A stretch of DNA of 57,331 nucleotides. Source: Streptomyces oceani. GTDB lineage: Bacteria; Actinomycetota; Actinomycetes; Streptomycetales; Streptomycetaceae. Numbering within the stretch: position 1 is the stretch's first letter; the number at the start of each line of letters is the position of its first letter. Of the stretch, positions 16,054 to 24,546 are shown one piece after another. Position numbers and translations under genes: made by a program. Below the pieces are notes generated by a model. It was given only the letters and a program-made list of their open reading frames with translations, searched no databases and had not been told where the DNA came from. Location of the stretch: contig NZ_LJGU01000104.1 of assembly GCF_001751245.1 (NCBI RefSeq), positions 51,791 to 109,121 of the forward strand, in the 5' to 3' direction.

Positions 16054-16578
16054 TCACAGCGGCTTCTCGAAGCGTTCCACGTCGTGGAAGCGCCCGAACT
16101 TCCGCCCCGCCTCGTGGTACGTACCACACAGCTCGAAGCCGAACCGTTGGTGCAGCCGGACGGAGGGTTCGTTGGGCACGGTGATTCCGGCGTAGGCGCG
16201 GTGCAGGTCAAGGCCGTCCAGCCGCTCGAAGAGCTGCTTGTAGAGAAGGGTGCCGGTACCTTGGCCCGCCGCCCGCGGAGCGACGTAGACAGAGCACTCG
16301 ACGGAGGTGTCGTAGGCAGGCTTCGGGCGGAATCGGCCGCTGTGCGCGTAGCCCAGCAGGCGCCCCGGGACAACTGACCCGGTCCTCCGTGCAACCAACA
16401 GCCGGTGTGGGCCGTCTCCACTGTGGGAGAGCAACCAGGGACGGCGTTCCGCCGGAGTGAAGGGCTCGATGTCGAAGGTCACGGGCGACACCCGGACGTA
16501 GTGGTTGTAGAGGTCGGTCAGCTCCTCGAGGTCCCCTTCGGTTCCGTCGCTGACCTGTACCTCGGCACTGTCCGTCAT
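16054..16578 (-). CDS. GNAT acetyltransferase, phosphinothricin-acetyltransferase-like
   Basis: A 174-residue N-acetyltransferase. LTDLYNHYVRVSPVTFDIEP, VECSVYVAPRAAGQGTGTLL (acetyl-CoA loop with R/Q-x-x-G-x-G/A pattern) and NEPSVRLHQRFGFELCGTY are the familiar blocks of the PAT/YncA branch that acetylates phosphinothricin, methionine sulfone and related amino acids. The true substrate cannot be told from sequence. ATG 16578 is preceded by the purine stretch GAAGAGAGAAA. It is divergent from hrdD, 170 bases away. Confidence 0.85.
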   Translation of the reverse strand: MTDSAEVQVSDGTEGDLEELTDLYNHYVRVSPVTFDIEPFTPAERRPWLLSHSGDGPHRLLVARRTGSVVPGRLLGYAHSGRFRPKPAYDTSVECSVYVAPRAAGQGTGTLLYKQLFERLDGLDLHRAYAGITVPNEPSVRLHQRFGFELCGTYHEAGRKFGRFHDVERFEKPL

Positions 16579-16640
16579 GGGTTTCTCTCTTCGGTCGCGG
16601 TGCAGGGTACTGCATGATCGGAAAAATGTTTGTGCGTTGT

Positions 16641-16667
16641 GGGAATTCTGTCCGGATTCCCCTCGTT
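16641..16667 (+). promoter_or_regulatory. SigR-type promoter of hrdD
   Basis: GGGAAT (16641-16646), exactly 18 bases, then GTT (16665-16667), a perfect match to the SigR consensus GGGAAT-N18-GTT. SigR control of hrdD is known in S. coelicolor, so thiol-oxidative stress should induce this gene. The element lies about 80 bases before the start codon. Confidence 0.85.
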
Positions 16668-16748
16668 GGTTCGGTCAGATGCGGGCACTCGGCAGAGTGA
16701 CCCGACCCGGACACCGATCCAGTTTGTAGACCACGCAAGGGAGCACGC

Positions 16749-17768
16749 ATGGCAACCCGTGCCGTCGCCCGTCGTCAGGCCGCCACCACAGGTGCCAACG
16801 ACGCGGCAAGCAGTGTTCGCGCCACCGGCGGCGGAGAAGTCGCGGACCGCGACCTGGTCGGCATGTACCTCGACGAGATCGCTCGTACGCCGCTGCTGGA
16901 CGCGGCGAAGGAAGTCGATCTCTCACTCGACATCGAAGCGGGCGTGTATGCCCAGCGGCTGCTCGACGGAGTGGAGAAGAGCCCTTCGTCGGACGCGCCG
17001 AGCGCGGGCGCGAGCCGTGCGGAGCTGGAGGCGATAGTCGCCCAGGGCGAGCGGGCGAAGGACGTGTTCATCCGCTCCAACCTGCGGCTGGTGGTCGCGG
17101 TGGCGCGGCGTTATCCACGCAGCGGCCTGCCGCTTCTGGACCTCATCCAGGAGGGAAACGCCGGCCTGGTGCGAGCTGTTGAGAAGTTCGACTACCAGAA
17201 GGGCTTCAAGTTCTCGACGTACGCCACCTGGTGGATTCGACAGGCCATCACCAGGTCCATCGCGGACCAGTCGCGCACGATCCGACTGCCCGTGCACCTG
17301 GTGGAGGAGCTGGGCCGGATTCGTCGGGTTCAGCGCGAGTTCAACCGTGAGCACGGCCGCGATCCGGAACACACCGAGATCGCCCAGGAGTTGGGCGCGA
17401 AGCCGGAGCGGGTCGCGGACGTGCTGGACTGGGCACGTGACCCGGTGAGCCTCAACATGTCGGTGGACGACGAGGGCGAGACCCAGTTCGGCGACCTGCT
17501 GGAGGACACCTCGGCCGACTCCCCCGAGCAGTCCGTGCTGACGTTGCTGCGGCGCGAGGAGCTGGACGACCTGATCGGACGCCTCGATCCGCGTACCGCC
17601 TCGATCATCAAGGCGCGATACGGCATGGTGGACGGTCGGGAGCGCACACTCACCGAGGTGGGCAAGCAGCACGGCCTGACCCGGGAGCGGATTCGGCAGA
17701 TAGAGAAGCACGCGCTGCTGGAGTTGAAGAAGCTCGCCCGCGACACCGGGTTCGACGCCGCCGCGTGA
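16749..17768 (+). CDS. hrdD: RNA polymerase principal-like sigma factor HrdD
   Basis: A 339-residue sigma-70 group 2 factor. Region 1.2 begins [20 protein letters not shown]; region 2 has [39 protein letters not shown] and [17 protein letters not shown]; region 3 has [15 protein letters not shown]; region 4 has [20 protein letters not shown]. It begins [10 protein letters not shown] and ends RDTGFDAAA, matching my recollection of S. coelicolor HrdD. HrdD is dispensable and takes part in stress and secondary-metabolite transcription. A perfect SigR promoter lies upstream. Next to the invariant core, residues 75-100 are variable and Ala/Ser-rich. Confidence 0.95.
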   Translation: MATRAVARRQAATTGANDAASSVRATGGGEVADRDLVGMYLDEIARTPLLDAAKEVDLSLDIEAGVYAQRLLDGVEKSPSSDAPSAGASRAELEAIVAQGERAKDVFIRSNLRLVVAVARRYPRSGLPLLDLIQEGNAGLVRAVEKFDYQKGFKFSTYATWWIRQAITRSIADQSRTIRLPVHLVEELGRIRRVQREFNREHGRDPEHTEIAQELGAKPERVADVLDWARDPVSLNMSVDDEGETQFGDLLEDTSADSPEQSVLTLLRREELDDLIGRLDPRTASIIKARYGMVDGRERTLTEVGKQHGLTRERIRQIEKHALLELKKLARDTGFDAAA

Positions 17769-18243
17769 TCGGCGGCTGGTCGCTTGGGCACACGAGGCGG
17801 GCGCGGATCCGTAACGCCGCGCCTGCTACGGCCCGTCGGCGCGAGCGCGCGGCCCGCGGTTTCTCTCGTCCGAGGCGGTTGCCGCCCGCCCGGGCACCGG
17901 GCGGAGGCGAGGGGACGCTGTGAGGGGTGAGCTGCGCCGGACGTGCGCGTCTCCCTGAGGTGACCTGGGGAGGACACGGCGACGGTACGGCGAGAGACGG
18001 AAGCGGCTCGTGGGCCTGAGCGCTGTCGTCGCCGCGCACGGCGCTGCCGCGATCTTCGACGCGATGCCGTGGTGTGCCCCCGCACCTCGCCCACCTCCCG
18101 CACCACCGAACCGCTCGCGTCAGGTGCCGCCGTTTCCCGCATGGCGTTTCCCGCACGGAGGTCCGGCGGGTGGCGTACGGCGCTGCGGTACGTGCCTCTT
18201 GCGAAGGTCCGGCGGGAGCATCCGCCGCGCTCCCCACCCCGGG
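17769..18243. other. Intergenic stretch with no recognised gene
   Basis: This 475-base region lies between the 3' ends of hrdD (+) and the P1 peptidase gene (-). It has no frame with convincing protein similarity and no clear terminator was identified, although it must contain transcription ends from both sides. Confidence 0.5.
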
Positions 18244-19275
18244 TCAGGAGCGGGCGTACAGCTCGCCGTAGGAGAGGAACACCCCGCCAGGCCCGTCCAC
18301 GCTCCGCGCGGACAGCACACCACGGACCACCGCTCGGGTGAGTACGTCCGCGCCGGCCGCCAGCACCTCGTTCAGCTGCGGGCCGCTGACCGGCTGCGCG
18401 CCGGTGGCGAGGGTGAAGACCGTGTCGCCGTCGTTGAGCAGGTGCACCGGCCGTACGGCTCGCGCAAGGCCGTCGTGCGCCGTGCCGGCGAGCTTCTGCG
18501 CCTGCGCCCGATTCAGGTCGGCATCAGTCGCCACCACAGCGAGCGTGGTGTTCAGCGGCGGCCGTACGGACGCGGTCGAGCGCCGCTCGGTCTCCTCCCG
18601 CGCGTCTGCCAGCCGACGCTGTGCCTCGGCATGCTGCTCGGCGGCGGGCGGGACCGTATCGGCGCATCCCAACTCACCGTAAAGCGCCCCGGACTCCGGA
18701 TGGCACACGGCGCCCGCGGCGTTCACCGCGGCCAGTGCCGCCACCGTGGCGCCGGACGGCAGACGCACGCTCGCTGATCCCAGGCCGCCTTTCAGTCCGC
18801 CGGCCACGGCTCCCGTCCCGGCTCCCACATTGCCCTGGAGCACGACGTCACCCTGGGCGTCCTCGGCTGCCTCGCGACCCATCTCGGCATCCGGCCGAGC
18901 TAGCCAGTCCCCGCCCCGGCCGAGGTCGAAGAGGCACGCCGCTGGTACCACGGGCACGACCCGGGTGGGCTGGTCGCCCACGGGGAAACCGCGCTGCCGC
19001 GCCTCCAGCCACGTCATCACTCCCGAAGCGGCATCCAGCCCGAAGGCGCTTCCGCCGGTGAGCACCACCGCCTCGACACGCTGGACCAGATTGCGTGGGT
19101 CCAGCGCGTCCGTCTCCCGGGTGCCAGGGCCACCGCCCCGTACGTCCGCCGCCGCCACCGCGCCGCCCTCGGGCGCGAGCACCACGGTGGTCCCGGTCAA
19201 CCAGCCGTGTCCGGTTCGTTGGGCGTGGCCGACCTGCAGGCCCCGCACGTCCGTGAGTGAATCCATGGCCGCCAT
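18244..19275 (-). CDS. P1-family peptidase (DmpA/L-aminopeptidase-like Ntn hydrolase)
   Basis: A 343-residue protein of the DmpA family, self-cleaving N-terminal nucleophile hydrolases that act as aminopeptidases or amidases. Family blocks are LTDVRGLQVGHAQR, TGTTVVLAPEGGAVAAADVR, AVVLTGGSAFGLDAASGVMT and GAGTGAVAGGLKGGLGSAS. The predicted new N-terminus lies in NTTLAVVATDADL near residue 240, a Thr nucleophile as in actinobacterial members. ATG 19275 or ATG 19266 is possible; the first leaves only 20 bases to the divergent gene at 19296. It has no signal peptide and is cytosolic. Confidence 0.87.
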   Translation of the reverse strand: MAAMDSLTDVRGLQVGHAQRTGHGWLTGTTVVLAPEGGAVAAADVRGGGPGTRETDALDPRNLVQRVEAVVLTGGSAFGLDAASGVMTWLEARQRGFPVGDQPTRVVPVVPAACLFDLGRGGDWLARPDAEMGREAAEDAQGDVVLQGNVGAGTGAVAGGLKGGLGSASVRLPSGATVAALAAVNAAGAVCHPESGALYGELGCADTVPPAAEQHAEAQRRLADAREETERRSTASVRPPLNTTLAVVATDADLNRAQAQKLAGTAHDGLARAVRPVHLLNDGDTVFTLATGAQPVSGPQLNEVLAAGADVLTRAVVRGVLSARSVDGPGGVFLSYGELYARS

Positions 19276-19295
19276 GGTGCCCGTATCCTGTCCCC

Positions 19296-19499
19296 ATGAG
19301 CAGTGAGCAACCGAAAGCGGAGCCGTCCGCTCAACTGATCTTCGATGATCCGCTGAGTCAGGAGACCTCCGAAACGGCGCATCGCTGGGGGCGGGAAGGT
19401 TCCGACGCGTGGGGCGATGGCGACTCGCGCGCGGAAGGCGACGCTGAATCCGCCGACCTCGCGCGATTCCTCAACGAGAAGCCCCCACACCACGTGTGA
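19296..19499 (+). CDS. Small acidic hypothetical protein (67 aa)
   Basis: Function unknown. The product begins MSSEQPKAEPSAQLIFDDPL and is rich in Glu, Asp and Ser, with no membrane segment or cysteine. It ends ADLARFLNEKPPHHV. TATCCT at 19284-19289 lies six bases before the ATG, with no Shine-Dalgarno site, so the message is most likely leaderless. It is divergent from the peptidase gene, with which it shares a 20-base spacer. Confidence 0.65.
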   Translation: MSSEQPKAEPSAQLIFDDPLSQETSETAHRWGREGSDAWGDGDSRAEGDAESADLARFLNEKPPHHV

Positions 19500-19565
19500 A
19501 CCGGGCACGGCACCGGGAGCCCCGCCACTCAGCGGACCACGCGGACCCTGCCCCGACGCGTCCCC

Positions 19566-20156
19566 TCAGGCCTTGCCCTCGCCCGTGCGCTGTGTCGCCA
19601 GCCTCACCGTGCCCTCGCCCTCGCTCGGCGGCGCGGACTCTTCGCCGTCGGAGGAACCTGCGTCCTCGGACGAACCAGCGCACCCTTCGGAACCGGTGAC
19701 ACTCGGGGAACCCGCGCGCTGGGCGAGCAGCGCGTCGCGGATCTCGGTGAGCAACTCGACCTCGGTGGGCTCGGTGGTCTCCTCGACCGGATTCCGGGCC
19801 GCCTGCCGCTCTCGATAGCGGTTCATCGGAAGGATCATGAGGAAGTACACGACCGCCGCGGTGATCAGGAACGTGATGGTCGCGCCCACCACACTGCCCC
19901 AGCTGATCGGGACGCCGCTGATGACCTCTCCGGTCGCCGGATCGACCTCGCAGGGACCTCGCAGGCAGGACTGGTAGTCGTCCAGGCTCTTCGTGCCGAT
20001 CGCACCCACCAGGGGATTGATGAACCCGTTGACCACCGCGGTGACGATCTTGCTGAACGCGGTGCCGACCACGACCGCCACGGCCAGTTCCACCACGTTG
20101 CCGCGCATCAGGAAGTCCCTGAAGCCCGCCAGAAGTCCTGGTTTCTCCTCGCTCAC
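19566..20156 (-). CDS. mscL: Large-conductance mechanosensitive channel MscL
   Basis: A 196-residue pentameric membrane channel that opens under high membrane tension to release solutes after osmotic downshock. The N-terminal helix and TM1 read GFRDFLMRGNVVELAVAVVV; TM2 is VVGATITFLITAAVVYFLMI. The periplasmic loop holds DDYQSCLRGPCEVDPATG with two cysteines. After the usual LLTEIRDALL cytoplasmic helix there is an extra Ser/Glu/Gly-rich tail of about 50 residues, typical of Streptomyces. GTG 20156 was chosen with AGAGGCAG upstream. Confidence 0.94.
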   Translation of the reverse strand: MSEEKPGLLAGFRDFLMRGNVVELAVAVVVGTAFSKIVTAVVNGFINPLVGAIGTKSLDDYQSCLRGPCEVDPATGEVISGVPISWGSVVGATITFLITAAVVYFLMILPMNRYRERQAARNPVEETTEPTEVELLTEIRDALLAQRAGSPSVTGSEGCAGSSEDAGSSDGEESAPPSEGEGTVRLATQRTGEGKA

Positions 20157-20255
20157 CGGTCTGCCTCTTCTCGTGCCCTGTGATTCCGCGGAAAACGGAA
20201 CGTCGAACACGGTGCCCGACGGTGTCCAGCCGTGTCCAGCCGGGTGATCCCCAGG

Positions 20256-21041
20256 TCAGCACAACGTCACCGCCAGCTGTGCGGTGGCGCTCGCGCCGGC
20301 CAGCTTCGTGGCCGTACGGCTGGGCACCCTCAGCACGACCAAACCGCCCGACTTTCCGGCCCCTTGGACGGCGGGCCCTTCGGCGGTGGGCACGTCCGTC
20401 ACCCGCGCGCGCCGTGCCACTACCCGCGCGTCGGTGTCACTCGAACCCTCGGTCGCGATCACATCAACCCGATCGCCCGGCCGCAGCAGCCGCACTGTCG
20501 CCCCGTCCGCGATCCGCACCGGCGCGGAGACCGTACGCTCGCGGGAGTCGCGGTCAGACGGGCTCTCCCGCCCGCCCGAACCGCTCCCGTCTTTCGACGC
20601 GCGCTCCTGTGCCCCGACGGCCTCCGGAGCCGGAGTGCTGAGAGACCCGCCCTCCTCCCGGCCGTGCGGCGCCGTGGCCGCGAACGCCGCGGCGGCCACG
20701 GCGAGTCCGGCGGTCAGTGGACGTCCTCGCCTTCGGACCGTCCGCGTCAGCCGATGTCGACCGAGCCGCCTTCCCCCGCCAGCTCGGATCGGCTCGAACT
20801 CCGGGACGGAACACCCCGCTCTCCCGGGGGCCGTGCGGGTAGGGCGGGTGTGGGCCACGTGTCGAGGTGACATCGCTGCTTCCGTGTCCGCCCCGCCGGT
20901 CCTGCCGGTCGGCTGGGCCTTGGCGCGTTTGGCCGAGCCAGGGCTGCCCGGCCGCAGAGTGGGGAAACGGCGGGAGCCGCCGGTGCGCGCGTGACTGGGA
21001 GCGCGCCGCACCGTGCGTACGCTGTCGAACTGCTGGGACAT
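20256..21041 (-). CDS. Membrane-anchored SAF-domain protein (CpaB/RcpC-like)
   Basis: A protein of about 261 residues. After a long basic, disordered N-terminus (RRLGRHRLTRTVRRRGR) comes one membrane segment, PLTAGLAVAAAAFAAT, then a Ser/Gly-rich stalk and a C-terminal part with LLRPGDRVDVIATEGS, ARVVARRARVTDVPTAEG and SGGLVVLRVPSRTATKLAGA, the pattern of Flp-pilus assembly protein CpaB/RcpC. No pilus genes are nearby, so a pilus role is not supported here. The start is uncertain (ATG 21041 or 21098). It lies 99 bases upstream of mscL on the same strand. Confidence 0.7.
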   Translation of the reverse strand: MSQQFDSVRTVRRAPSHARTGGSRRFPTLRPGSPGSAKRAKAQPTGRTGGADTEAAMSPRHVAHTRPTRTAPGRAGCSVPEFEPIRAGGGRRLGRHRLTRTVRRRGRPLTAGLAVAAAAFAATAPHGREEGGSLSTPAPEAVGAQERASKDGSGSGGRESPSDRDSRERTVSAPVRIADGATVRLLRPGDRVDVIATEGSSDTDARVVARRARVTDVPTAEGPAVQGAGKSGGLVVLRVPSRTATKLAGASATAQLAVTLC

Positions 21042-21234
21042 GACGATCACCGCCTGCGGTGAAGGAGTTGGCGTAACGCCCACAGACTGCACGGTCATGC
21101 CGAATCATGTGCCGGGCTGTGGACAGCACAGCGGTTGTGGATAACTCGGTCAACCTCACGAGTAAGCCGCCTGTCCCAGTGACCGTCACACGCGACCGCG
21201 ACCGCCGCGCCACGTGTGCCCCGCGCGCTCTGGC

Positions 21235-22065
21235 TCAGGGCAGTGTGATGCCCAGTTCCAGGCCGGCCAGCGAGTCGGCACAGCCACACTCCCGTACGTC
21301 CGGCAGTCGCACCACCGCGTCGAACAGCACGTCCCGCAACCGCCCCACGTTCTCCCCGAACACCCGCATCACCTCGGCGTGCGAAACCCCCGCACCGGCT
21401 TCCGCGCCCGCGTCCAGGTCGGTGACCAGAGTCAGCGACGAGTAGCACAGCCCCAGTTCACGCGCGAGCACGGCCTCCGGATGGCCAGTCATGCCGACCA
21501 CCGACCAACCCTGCGCAGCATGCCAGCGCGACTCGGCGCGGGTGGAGAAGCGAGGCCCCTCGACCACGCACAGCGTGCCGCCGTCCACGGCTTCCCAGCC
21601 CTGTCCGTGCGCCGCGGCGAGGGCGGCCGCGCGACCTCCCGGGCAGTACGGGTCCGCGAAGGTCAGGTGCACCACCTGGGGCCGGGACCCGTCCGGCAGT
21701 GTCTCGCCGTCGAAGTACGTCTGGGCCCGCGCTTTCGTACGATCCACCAGCTGGTCTGGTACGAGCAGCGTGCCCGGGCCGTACTCCGGCCGAAGCCCGC
21801 CGACGGCGCAGGGCGCGAGTACCTGCCGCACCCCCGCGGACCTAAGGGCCCACAGGTTGGCGCGGTAGTTGATCCGGTGTGGCGGAAGGTGGTGCTGACG
21901 ACCGTGCCGGGGCAGGAACGCGACCTGTCGGCCGCCCAGTTCCCCGACGAAGAGGGAGTCGCTCGGCTCCCCGTAGGGCGTGTCGACGGTGACTTCCGTG
22001 ACGTCGTCGAGGAACGAATAGAAGCCGGACCCGCCGATGACGCCGATCGCTGCCTGTGAACTCAT
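21235..22065 (-). CDS. mtnP: S-methyl-5'-thioadenosine phosphorylase
   Basis: A 276-residue purine phosphorylase of the MTAP family, converting methylthioadenosine and phosphate to adenine and 5-methylthioribose-1-phosphate in methionine salvage. The N-terminus AIGVIGGSGFYSFLDDVTEV, the segment FLPRHGRQHHLPPHRINYRAN, the phosphate/sugar-binding CVVEGPRFSTRAESRW and the purine-site SVVGMTGHPEAVLARELGLCY are diagnostic. ATG 22065. An FmdB-like gene ends 36 bases upstream on the same strand, suggesting co-transcription. Confidence 0.93.
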   Translation of the reverse strand: MSSQAAIGVIGGSGFYSFLDDVTEVTVDTPYGEPSDSLFVGELGGRQVAFLPRHGRQHHLPPHRINYRANLWALRSAGVRQVLAPCAVGGLRPEYGPGTLLVPDQLVDRTKARAQTYFDGETLPDGSRPQVVHLTFADPYCPGGRAAALAAAHGQGWEAVDGGTLCVVEGPRFSTRAESRWHAAQGWSVVGMTGHPEAVLARELGLCYSSLTLVTDLDAGAEAGAGVSHAEVMRVFGENVGRLRDVLFDAVVRLPDVRECGCADSLAGLELGITLP

Positions 22066-22101
22066 GCGCGCAGCCTACGAGGCGACCGGTGACGGGAAAC
22101 G

Positions 22102-22524
22102 TCAGGCCGCCGAACTGCCCGCTTTGCTCTTGCCGCCGCCCTTCTCGGAGGAGGACGCCGAGCCGGAGGAACCGGAGGACTTGTCCGAGGAGCCGGAGGA
22201 GGAGCTTGAGCCGCCGGACTCTCCCGAGGAGGAGCCGGAACCGCCGGAGTCCCCGGAGGAGGAGCCGGAACCGGACTCGGAGGAGTCGGAGGAACCCGAG
22301 GTCCCCGAAGCCGCGGACGAGCCACCGCCACTGCCGCTTGAGGACGAGCTGCGACTGTCGTTCCGGTAGAAGCCGGACCCCTTGAAGACGATGCCGACCG
22401 CGGAGAAGACCTTCTTCAGCCGTCCCGTGCAGCTGGGGCACTCCGTGAGCGAGTCGTCGGTGAACTTCTGTACGGCCTCGTGACCCTCGCCGCACTCCGT
22501 GCACTGATACTGGTACGTCGGCAC
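22102..22524 (-). CDS. FmdB-family zinc-ribbon protein with Ser/Gly/Glu-rich tail
   Basis: A 140-residue protein. The first 55 residues are a zinc ribbon: PTYQYQCTECGEGHEAVQKF with CTEC, and LTECPSCTGRLKKVFSAVG with CPSC, then GIVFKGSGFYRNDSRS. The remaining 85 residues are almost only Ser, Gly, Glu and Asp, encoded by repeated TCCTCCGG-like units, and are probably disordered. GTG 22524 follows AGGAGG by six bases. It lies just upstream of mtnP. The family is linked to regulation of amidases, but here the role is unknown. Confidence 0.85.
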   Translation of the reverse strand: MPTYQYQCTECGEGHEAVQKFTDDSLTECPSCTGRLKKVFSAVGIVFKGSGFYRNDSRSSSSSGSGGGSSAASGTSGSSDSSESGSGSSSGDSGGSGSSSGESGGSSSSSGSSDKSSGSSGSASSSEKGGGKSKAGSSAA

Positions 22525-22776
22525 TGCTTCCTCCTGGCACTCTTCCTTATGGAGTGCTAACGACGCTCCATCGTGCAGTATTTCCGCTGCATAGTCCACC
22601 GGACATAGCTCATACCTCACCCGAACCCGTACGGATTCGGGTGGTGAGCCGGCGGGCCCGGCTCCCGGCCGGGGAGCCGGCACCCGCGATCGGCCGCCCC
22701 GCACGGCCGCCCGGTCGGCCCCGCGACCGACCGTCCGCACGGCCCCGCGACGGACCCGCGACCAGCCGCCCCACGC

Positions 22777-24285
22777 TCACCGCAGTGGCTTCGCCGGACC
22801 GTCCGTGCCCAGCCAGCTCGCCAGCTTGCCGCCCCGGCCAACCGCCAGCAGCCGCCGCTCCGTCGCGTCCCGTGCCCCCTCCGTGGTGACCACCAACAGC
22901 TCGTCTCCCCGACGCAGCACGGTGCTGGGCATGGGTACGAAACTGGAGCCGCCGCGTACGACCAGGGTGACCGCGGAGCCGGGAGGCAGCCGAAGCTCGG
23001 CGACCTCCACGCCGTGCATCCGGGACTCCTCCGGAATGGCCACGGACACCAGGTGGCCAAGCAGCCGCTCCAGGGGCGCGGACTCGATCTCCACGTCCCG
23101 CGGGCTCGGCGAACCGGCCAGCCCCAGCTTCCGGGCCACCCACGGCAGCGTGGGTCCCTGCACCAGGGTGAAGATCACCACCAGCACGAAGACGATGTTG
23201 AACATCCGCTCGCTGCCGTGCATCTCGGCCACCATCGGGATGGTGGCGAGGACGATCGGCACCGCTCCCCGCAACCCCGCCCAGGACAGCAGCGCCCGGT
23301 CGCGCCACGGCACCCGGAAGGGCAGCAGGCTGACGACCACCGACAGCGGGCGCGCCAGCAGGGTCAGCACCAGGCCGATGAGCAACGCCGGCCACACGTC
23401 GTCCGCCAGGACGTGCGGCGTGACAAGCAGCCCGAGCAGGACGAACAGACCGATCTGCGCCAGCCAGGCCAGACCGTCCGCGAAGCCGCGCACCGCGGGC
23501 CGGTGGGGGAGTTTTGAGTTGCCCAGGACCAGCGCCGTGACGTAGACCGCGAGGAATCCGCTGCCGTGCGCGAGCGCGCCACCCGCGTACGCCAGCACGC
23601 ACAGCGCGAGTACGGCGATCGGGTAGAGGCCGGCCGCCGGCAGGGCCACGCGACGCAGCCCGTACGCGCCGATCCTGCCGATCAGCACGCCGGCGACGGC
23701 GCCGACGGCCAGCTCGAAGAGGATGGTGGCCACCAACTCGTACCACACCGCGGGCGCGTGCTCCACGGCGGACAACGCGACGACGAGTATCACGACGGGA
23801 GCGTCGTTGAAGCCTGACTCGGCTTCGAGAGTGCCGGTCAGGCGGGGTGGCAGCGGGACCCTGCGGAGTACGGAGAAGACCGCGGCGGCGTCGGTCGGGG
23901 AGAGGACGGCGCCCATCACCAGAGCGCTCTCCCAGGGTAGTCCGATCAGGAAGTGCGCCGCGCAGGCGACGACGCCGACGCTCACCGCGACGCCGACGGT
24001 GGCCAGTGACGTCGCGGCCGGCACCGACGGGCGGATCTCGGACCACTTGGTGGCCAGCCCGCCCTCGGCGAGGATCACTACCAGCGCCGCGTAGCCGAGG
24101 GTCCGAGTGAGTTCCGCGTCCTCGAAGTCGAGGCCGAAGCCGTCCTGGCCGAGGACGACTCCGATGCCGAGGTAGATGAGCAGGCTGGGCAGGCCGGTGC
24201 GGGAGGACAGGCGGACGGCGCCCATGGCGACGAGCAGGACGGTCGCGCTGATCAGCATGAGCTGATTGAGTTGGTCGACAGTCAG
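22777..24285 (-). CDS. Potassium/proton antiporter, CPA1 family (NhaP2/CvrA-like)
   Basis: A protein of about 502 residues with 12-13 hydrophobic segments of the Na+/H+ exchanger fold, including ALVMGAVLSPTDAAAVFSVL and LEAESGFNDAPVVILVVALS with the ion-binding Asp residues. A C-terminal RCK_C (TrkA-C) domain (GVEVAELRLPPGSAVTLVVR and RRGDELLVVTTEGARDATER) is the part that binds regulatory ligands such as cyclic di-AMP in related transporters. The best start is CTG 24285: AGAGGAG lies six bases before it and it restores the family-like head TVDQLNQL. The internal ATG 24258 has no such site. It expels K+ at high internal concentration. Confidence 0.85.
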   Translation of the reverse strand: MTVDQLNQLMLISATVLLVAMGAVRLSSRTGLPSLLIYLGIGVVLGQDGFGLDFEDAELTRTLGYAALVVILAEGGLATKWSEIRPSVPAATSLATVGVAVSVGVVACAAHFLIGLPWESALVMGAVLSPTDAAAVFSVLRRVPLPPRLTGTLEAESGFNDAPVVILVVALSAVEHAPAVWYELVATILFELAVGAVAGVLIGRIGAYGLRRVALPAAGLYPIAVLALCVLAYAGGALAHGSGFLAVYVTALVLGNSKLPHRPAVRGFADGLAWLAQIGLFVLLGLLVTPHVLADDVWPALLIGLVLTLLARPLSVVVSLLPFRVPWRDRALLSWAGLRGAVPIVLATIPMVAEMHGSERMFNIVFVLVVIFTLVQGPTLPWVARKLGLAGSPSPRDVEIESAPLERLLGHLVSVAIPEESRMHGVEVAELRLPPGSAVTLVVRGGSSFVPMPSTVLRRGDELLVVTTEGARDATERRLLAVGRGGKLASWLGTDGPAKPLR

Positions 24286-24546
24286 CGGCCGCTCCTCTCA
24301 CTGGTTCCTTCGCAAGGCTAATAATCTAGCACCGCCCGAACTCCCGCCCCTGACTCGTCGGGAGGGGCGTGGGCGCGGTGCGTCGGTGGGTGCGGGTTCG
24401 TCCTCGCACCGACGAGGCGGGGTCGATGTCGGCCCTGCCGGTGCTGCCGGGCCGACTTCGCCGACTCGCTGTCGGAGCGCCCCGGGTCTCGGCCTATGGT
24501 TGGCTCCAGCACCACCCGGACCACCGTGCCCCGCCAAAGGACAACG

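Noticed and set aside
17769..18243. Several small open frames downstream of hrdD
   Set aside because: Composition is that of shadow frames, no ribosome-binding sites, and no recognisable protein similarity.
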